A program made the translations under genes and the position numbers. From NCBI GenBank assembly GCA_947561395.2, contig OX387185.1, positions 41,798,602-41,862,601 of the forward strand: a stretch of 64,000 bases of DNA. Reading direction: 5' to 3'. The notes below the pieces were generated by a model, which worked only from the letters and a program-made list of their open reading frames with translations, was not told the DNA's origin and searched no databases. The DNA is from Buxus sempervirens (Eukaryota > Streptophyta > Magnoliopsida > Buxales > Buxaceae). Shown here piece by piece: positions 57,099 through 64,000 of the stretch (within the stretch, counting starts at the first letter, position 1; each line of letters starts with the position of its first letter).

Positions 57099-58630
57099 AG
57101 GTAAGCCAACCCATCATTAACACTAACTTTGATTTTAACCCATCATTGACGCTGGCTTTGATTTCAACCCATCATTAACACTAGCTTTGCATAAATGGCC
57201 ACGTGCTCAAGTACTGATAAAGCTGACAACTTTTGAGATTACGTATAACTAGAAAGGGTACTGCACGTGTATCGGAAGGGATGGAGGAAGGCTATATTTG
57301 AGGAAACGGCTGTAAATGTTAGTTTTTGTGAAAGTTGAAAAAGTTTTGACTGATTGTTAGTTTTTGTAAAAACTGGGGTTATTTTGGAAAGCAGCCTATC
57401 TTGTTTGGCACGATTCCCGAGGGACATTTTCTCATTGTGTACAGTATACATATGTTCGGATATAATTGGCGCTCGTATTCCACGGTGTCGTAGTCGCGTA
57501 CTTTATAACGATTTTCTTCGGACACGGGAATATGCGCACACTTCCTCCGAAGATTCCTGAGGATGCGCATCTCATCTCTTATTCTTGTTCTGTGTCTCGC
57601 CTACTTGTTTTGATTCTTCAACCAACTTCTTATATGGCCAACTTGGACCCCCTCCTTTTCCCTGTGACGTCCTGCCGATCCTGAACTCCCTTCCTCCGCA
57701 TTCTTTCAGGTCTCATTCTCTCTCACTCTATATATTTCTCTCTCTAGCTCTCGAGAGCACTTTGCTGGGTTGGTTTTGATCTTGTTTATTCGTTTATTTA
57801 CATTTTAGATACTGAGATCAATAAGCCAATCTCTAGATGAATTGATTCTATCATTATTTTGAGCTGATATTTGAATAATTAAAGCGAGACGGAAAAATAA
57901 ATGAAGATCACTAATAATTATTACTGTTGTTCTTTTGCTTTTCTGCTCGGTGTTTGCTCTGTGTATATATTCATAATTTCATATGTATTGGCACAATACA
58001 ATGCTGACAAAGTGTTTGTGCGAATATTGACCAGTAATGATTTGAACATAGTCTTCTATTCTTTAAGTCGGAAATTGTTGGAAATGACGTGGGTTTTGCT
58101 TGAAATTTGCAACTGAGCATCTTGGAGCTCTAAACGAGCAAATAGTGTTGAAATGATGAATAACATGCAGTTACCAAATGTCATCGCATACTTGGGATCA
58201 TGTTAGGATTTGCTACTGTTATTTCCAATGGATATAGATGCTAAAGTTTAATTTGATTGATTTTGAGGTCAACAAATTCATGAGAAAGTCTTGCTGATGT
58301 TTAGAAGTTTTAAACAGATCCCATAGCTTTCCAACAAGTAATCTTTGGTCCTCTGTGGAACATCACAAAGATATATAGGTTGCTTGCCCTATGCTAATTG
58401 ATGTCCAGAAATATTACTTTATATGATATTTAATTGAAAAAAGGGAATTTCCATTAATTTGTCATGTATCTGAAGAGAATGAGCTTTTCTTACTTTGAAT
58501 AATTTAGTACTTAATTGGTTCTGATTACCAGATCTTATAAGTTTGGTATTTTTCCATTCTGATAGAGTAACTTGACCATTAATTTAGTTTCTGTAGGGCC
58601 AGCATACTTCATTCAACTCTACCAAGTAAA
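57099..58630 (+). other. Promoter and probable 5' UTR with intron of the CREST-type gene
   Basis: A CG-containing stretch (57450-57560) and CT-rich sequence before TTTCAG|GTCTCA (57709/57710) suggest a leader exon; TAG|GGCCAGC near 58597 would be the acceptor, putting the start codon 34 nt into the second exon. The ORFs here are short and were not recognised. Confidence 0.4.
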
Positions 58631-61600
58631 ATGAACCCTTCTAGTGCCCTAGAGGGGGTTCATGGAGTGCATATGGAGCTTCGTTCCCCATTTGCTGTGG
58701 AAGAGGTTTCTCAATCTGGGGACTTGGTTCATTCAACCTGTCACAATTCAGCAAGCAGAGCTAGTCATCAGCTACTAATGCCGTAAGTCAGAATAAATAT
58801 AGCTATGCTAGTTCAAACATGATCACTCAGCATATGTTCATAGGCAGTATGTACTTTGCAAATTGCAGTGCCTTTTATTGAAAAAATTGCTTACTCAGAA
58901 CCTATTCAGGCAGCCTGAAAATTGATTATCCTCTCTACTTATTATAATCACATGTCCAAGACTTTATGCATATCTGTCACATTGTATCTCAGTAGAAATA
59001 TAGTCAATAGCATGTGTAAAACTATATGCACATCTATCGTATTGCTTCTTGGTATAACTAAGTCATTATTGCTTTCATGTTAGGCAATTATGGCAGCAGA
59101 TACCAGCATGCTTGAGGCCTATGCGCACTAGTTGTCATGGTATTTTGAAAGCAGATTTGCTTGGGATTTGCTATCTTTTCTTCTTCCTTTTTCTAATTCT
59201 AAGAAATTTTGGCCAATTTTCTTGCTTGTTGCATGCATTTCATTCTGCTTTTTGTGAATTTATTTTCTTACCTCTTTTTTGTTGTCTTTTACTTAGGTGA
59301 TCACAGCATCATAGAAACAGTTGCTAATGTGCTTACATCACTTCCATTTATTGCCCTTGGAATCCAGACTCCAAGGCAAGATTTTGCTCCTTGCTTTGAT
59401 GATTGTCTACAAAATTATTACATTCATTCATTGTACCTGATAACTTCTTTTACTGAGGGTGCAGGAAGAACTTGAATAGTAAACTGTATGCAAACTCATT
59501 AATTGGAGTTGGAGTTGCCTCAAGTTTGTACCATTCTTCAAGGGGAGAACTAAGGAAGTATTTGAGATGGGCTGATTATACAATGATAGCCACAGCAGCA
59601 GTTGTAAGTTGGAGTTGGATCGGGCATTGTTTGGAAGTGAAAGTTAGATTAGGTTATATCTACACTGTATTGCCTTAGCTAATAACTTTGCACCTGTTTT
59701 GGACTCCAACTCTTGCACCTATGCCAATGAAATATAGCTATCAGGTAATTAATCCAAATAAGATATCATCCTGTTAAGCCCTGACCATGTCTTTCTGAAG
59801 ATGAAACTGATCTGGCATTCAGACTTGTCACTCAGTATCTGCTTTGATTGGTATAGAATGCCACATGGTCCTTCTGACAGAATGGTAGTGCATTCTAATA
59901 GGTCTCATAGTAATCTTCTAATGGTTCGACTGGGTGAAGTCTTTTCCTTTAGGATATTAATGTTTGCATTTCAGGGATTGGATTAGTGATGTTGAATATC
60001 TATTTTGCTGAGATTCTGCTAGATGATGTAAAATTTATGCATCAAAGGAATTGTTATTCTTGTTCTGTATTCGGATAGATAAATAATCTGGAAAGTGATC
60101 TTGCAGGGAAAACATCAGTCCCTTGCTGAAGTTGAGCCATATATCATTCTTGAAATCTATGCCTACCAGAAGTAAAAATCTAACGATGTATTAATGACAT
60201 TTTGATTCCATATGACTTTGGGTACATATTGATGCATCACTTAATTGATTATTTCATGTATTTGGTTAGTTTTATTGTTCTTCCTTGGATATATGAGTTT
60301 TGCCACTCTGCATACATTTTGCCTGTGCTGGTTTTAAGTATTACATCTCCAAATGAGCATCAATTTGGTGATCCAGATATTTGAATATCATTTTGCAGTG
60401 TCTTTCAAGGGCATTAAGGAGTGAAAATCCAAAAATGCTGATGGCAGCTTCAGCATTGCTTGTACCTGTCCAACCTTTTATGGTTTCTGCAATTCACACT
60501 GGGATGATGGAGGTAATCACTTGTTTCTTCTTGTCCAGCAGTTTGGGGTTCTATCCTGTTTTTAGCAGATTAAATTTTAAGATGTTTTATTTTTTCATAT
60601 GTAGAATCATAGTTCTAAGAATAAAAACTACTTGTGTACGATTTTGTAGTGACTGAACAACCTTTGGAGATTCTGATATTATTATTGATTTTGCAACTTC
60701 ACTACTATATATTTCCAATTTAATCCATTTCTTTTTTCCCTATAAAATTGTCTAATTTTTTATTCATTTGTTTATATGCTCTCATTCTCTCTTTCTGCTT
60801 CTCTCTCTATCTCTCATGGGCTACTGTGTTGGGTACTGATCATTCTAGTGGGACTAACAAGTCCTCAATTAATAGACATGTACAAGCCTTAGAAAAATTG
60901 CAAAAATTACGTTAGCCAATATCACACAAAATTTCAAATCAAAATAAATAGTAAATACTTTACCAAAAAAAAGAATAAATAGTAAATAAATCAAAACAAG
61001 CAATTTTGGTGACGAAGGGAAAACTCTAAGAGAACTCTCAAAGAGAAAAAACCTCCAAGCTATCAGGAGCCACCTCAAAAAATTCCACTAGAAGAAGATG
61101 ACTTACAGATAGTGGTTCAAACGACCCAACACAGACTCTGACTCACAGTCTAAGTATTTGAAGAACTCTTCAGACTTGCACCCTTGCAACGATTCAGAAC
61201 TCTGAATATCTTCTTCGTGAAACGCCAAACAAACTCGCTCAGCAACCGTAGGAACTTCCACGAGCAAACTCTTCAACCCGAAACTCCAAGGTAAGAGAAG
61301 AAGTAAGAAACGAAGGATTGATGGCTCAAAAGTAGAAAAGTAGAAGAGAAGTTTCTCTTCCTCACACAAGACGATTTAGGGTTCCAAAAACGGCTTAAGT
61401 CATGTTTTGGAACATCTTAAAGATGCTTATATAGGTTAATTTTTTAATAAGTCTAGGAGAAGTTGGATTTGAATTAGAAAATATCGGAATTTTTGTAAGT
61501 GATTTTACGTCTCGAGCATTTGAGCAGTCTCCAACGCGGCTCTCATGTTCGATTCGCGAAATCAACTTATATGGTCCGGTTCAAACACGGCTCTCATGCC

Positions 61601-63100
61601 AGGTTAAAAATAAGCGCTTGTTTGAACATCGGCTCTCACAGTTTCGAATGCCATTCTCGGGTTTGTCTGCAATTCACCACAGAGCTTGTATCGTTCGAGC
61701 GACACATCTAACGGTCTTGAACGCTACTCTCAGGTTTCTCTGCAACTGAATAAATCAGGGAACATTCGAACGCCACATCAAACTCTATCTAATGCCAAGT
61801 ATAAAATCTTCAATTTGACTCCGATTTTGACGCCGTTTGATCCATGTCTTCTATAACTTATTTTAACCAACTTAAACACTTTAAATACATACTTTTTGAC
61901 ACGGAATCAAGCCAATCTGAAATATTAAACCTAACAGGCTTAGATGAATTTCACTTTCCTCACATCCAGATGTTTTTGTTCTTAGGCTCTCTGTAACCTG
62001 AAACAGCTGACTTCAGCATGCAGTTGCAACTTGAGTTCTTGGTGTTTTGGCATATAAATGGCTTGATGTTGGGTTCTCTCCGTTTCATGTGCTTTAGTCC
62101 TTCCTCTATTGGTAACTAAGAATCTATTGTAACTAAGAACCAAGATAAAATATAAAAATAAAAATGAAAATGAAAATGAAAATGAAAAAAACAGAGTCCT
62201 GGATGTGTAGGGACACTTGGATTGTTTTCGACTAGCAATTGGAAACAGGAAATACTGTATGATTTTCAATCACTTTTTGTTAAACCTTTTTTCTTTGGTT
62301 TAAATTATGAGATATTTTACCTTTTGACTTTATATGGCTCTGTGGCCTTGTGCTTTTCCTTGTTCCTTCTTTCACTTTGTTCTGTTTCCATGATTTATTG
62401 AAATTCCAAATATTTTAGGCAGTATTCTTTACTTGGAGACATAATTTTATTTTGGTTTCTATGCCACCTACAGTGATCTTTACCTGCTTTAATGTTCAGC
62501 TAGAATTTCCTTAAACCTTCCTATCACCATCTCTTCTTATAACTGTAGTAATAAAGAACCGACTTATAGTGTTCACAGCTTGATTTGCTTTCTTATACAT
62601 TAGCTGTTTTATTACAGCTATTATACTATTAGTCTTAGTTGGCTTGACAATACCAGTTTTTTTCACCAAATATAGACATTCTCTCTCTGTGGGATTCTAT
62701 TCTGAGGCATACCCACATGTGAACCTCAATGATAAGCCGAGATTCGAATGTGGGTGAACAAATTTTGTTTGTGTTCTTTGATGAGCCATAATTTTACTTC
62801 TCAATCGTTAACTCTCATGAAAAAGCATGCAAGCGATTCTTTGTTGTAATGGCAGTTTGAACCTGATATCTCTAACCATATTTGCATCCCTTTTCACTGT
62901 TACATAAGGTGGCATTTGCAAAAAGAGCATTGTATGAACCAGAACTGAGGATGGCTCACAATGTGCATAAGATGTCATCGCTGCTGGGAGGTGTGCTATA
63001 TATTGCTGATGATATCTTCCCTAGAATTCCATATATTCATGCTGCTTGGCATCTTGCAGCAGCTGTTTGTGTTGGATCATGTAATAAACTTCTTGAATAA
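58631..63100 (+). CDS. CREST-superfamily-like small membrane protein, complete, six exons
   Basis: Exons are 58631-58782, 59084-59139, 59297-59375, 59465-59603, 60399-60512 and 62909-63100; phases agree and give 243 residues. The residue pattern Ser115-x3-His119 (SSLYHSSRG), Asp133 (RWADYTMIA) and His224-x3-His228 (IHAAWHLAAA) among hydrophobic segments is that of the CREST membrane hydrolases (alkaline ceramidase, PAQR, PGAP3/Per1), where the His/Asp/Ser bind a metal. Other blocks are ETVANVLTSLPFIALGIQTP, VPVQPFMVSAIHTGMMEVAF and MAHNVHKMSSLLGGVLYIAD. The substrate is unknown; I recognise it only as a conserved plant protein. Intron 3 has a GC donor (AAG|GCAAGA, 59376). Exon 2 ends at CATG|GTATTT; a longer exon 2 would need a non-canonical donor. 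Confidence 0.85.
60850..61960. repeat. Probable inserted repeat in intron 5 of the CREST-type gene
   Basis: The 2.4-kb intron (60513-62908) contains a stretch with different texture: CG-bearing phrases recur (ACGGCTCTCATG, CGGCTCTCATGCC, CGGCTCTCACAG near 61533-61640). The TATA-like CTTATATAGGTTAA near 61427 hints at an LTR. Boundaries were not resolved. Confidence 0.35.
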
Positions 63101-64000
63101 TGTTCAATCTAATATCCACAGAATCATTTTTTATTTATATGATTGTATCATTGTAATGGCCCAATAGTGCATGTTCTCAATATCTATAGTCAATACTAGA
63201 TGTATCATATTTTTCCCTGAGAGTAATGTCTTCTTAAGATGTGTACGTATCCTCAGTCAAAAGATCAAATAAGACTGTGTCTGAAACCGCTTATGGCAAA
63301 TTGAAACTAAAATAATTCTCTGTGGTATTATAAACTTGAGTTGGAAATCTTTTTGCTACATAGGATAAGGAAAATTAGATTGCCTGCTTTAATTCAACCC
63401 CTATCAGTTCAGATGGATGCTTTCCCAAAATTTTCTTCCACTTCCTCTAATGATAGTACATGCATGATGTCCTTATTTCTTGACTGCATGCTGATAGCTA
63501 AATTTTTAATGTGGTATTTTCTTTAAACTAGTGTCAACTCTCACTCCATTGGATTCTGATTCAAAAACCTAGGAAAGACTATTCCATCTCTTGTAGTTTC
63601 TTACTTCATTCTGTCCTTTGTTTAATATCATCACTACAAAATAATAGATATTAAGGAGTTGGACCACCCTCTAATTCCAAGTTTATTTATAGATTACACC
63701 TTTTTAAGTTGCTTGTGGTGGGGATAGTTTCCATATGCAAAGTGGGGTGGAACTGTCAACAATCTGTCTGATATCACACTGCTACATTAGGAAAAAGGAA
63801 ATTAACCATGAAATTCAGGAGTAATTGGTTATTACAGTGTTCACATCAAATAAAAGAATCCTAAACCAGTTCCAAAAATTCACAACTTCAAGAGAAGAAT
63901 CCCTTGTAGGTGTCTGCCCCATATCTTGAAACAGGAATCCAAATAGGTTGACTTTGTCCTAAAGTGGCATTCATCAGTCATGAGCAACCCAACTATCCAA
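63101..64000. other. 3' flank of the CREST-type gene, no gene
   Basis: AT-rich; the likely 3' UTR covers the first 200-300 bases. No further coding region was recognised to the window end. Confidence 0.5.

Noticed and set aside
59140-59300. Longer exon 2 of the CREST-type gene (reading on through ADLLG)
   Set aside because: It would need a GG donor; CATG|GTATTT at 59139/59140 is canonical and phase-correct.

Overview
The window is nuclear DNA of a flowering plant. It has interrupted genes with GT-AG introns, plant-specific gene families (PIN auxin carriers, CAR C2 proteins, GDP-L-galactose phosphorylase), L1-type LINEs, copia and LTR debris and hAT elements. I cannot name the species. All calls come from reading the sequence; no search or alignment was run.

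Five host genes are supported. From left to right they are: the 3' part of a C2-domain ABA-related (CAR) protein gene (221-1558, +); a complete six-exon PIN1-type auxin efflux carrier (5449-7868, +); a complete five-exon GDP-L-galactose phosphorylase gene (GGP/VTC2, 30384-32796, +) with a TATA box and an upstream ORF that can start only at a non-AUG codon; a six-exon plastid-targeted EamA/DMT-type transporter (53111-44567, -) with a 6.6 kb first intron full of transposon debris; and a six-exon small membrane protein of the CREST hydrolase type (58631-63100, +). Joined exons stay in frame in every complete gene, and the lengths match the families I recognise. The five genes are unrelated in function and do not form a cluster.

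The space between PIN1 and GGP is mostly one old L1-type LINE, about 9.5-27.6 kb. It has been split by three insertions: a ~3 kb solo LTR (LTR1, target duplication ACTGT), a 4.6 kb solo LTR (LTR3, TAATG) and a 0.9 kb solo-LTR-like element (LTR4, GCAGG). LTR1 is itself interrupted by a hAT element (8-bp duplication) carrying a captured 5' piece of an MRS2/MGT magnesium-transporter gene, and by a 2.4 kb sister solo LTR (LTR2, CCAGG). Removing these leaves a LINE of about 6 kb, a normal full length.

The most unexpected structure is inside LTR1 and LTR2. Both carry arrays of 21-bp imperfect palindromes separated by 7-bp spacers (exact 28-bp period), at two separate places per LTR. One place lies just upstream of a minus-strand TATA box. 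The two LTRs keep the geometry but use different palindrome sequences. LTR3 has its own word-like blocks at 21/31-bp spacing plus a 1.6 kb GGTACC-rich minisatellite.

From 36840 to 41417 a 1,526-bp segment holding a LINE RNase H remnant is present three times in near-perfect tandem, and the array ends at a 28-C homopolymer. The 53-57 kb stretch is a graveyard of small inverted-repeat elements: a palindromic MITE family, a fold-back cluster and a hAT element.
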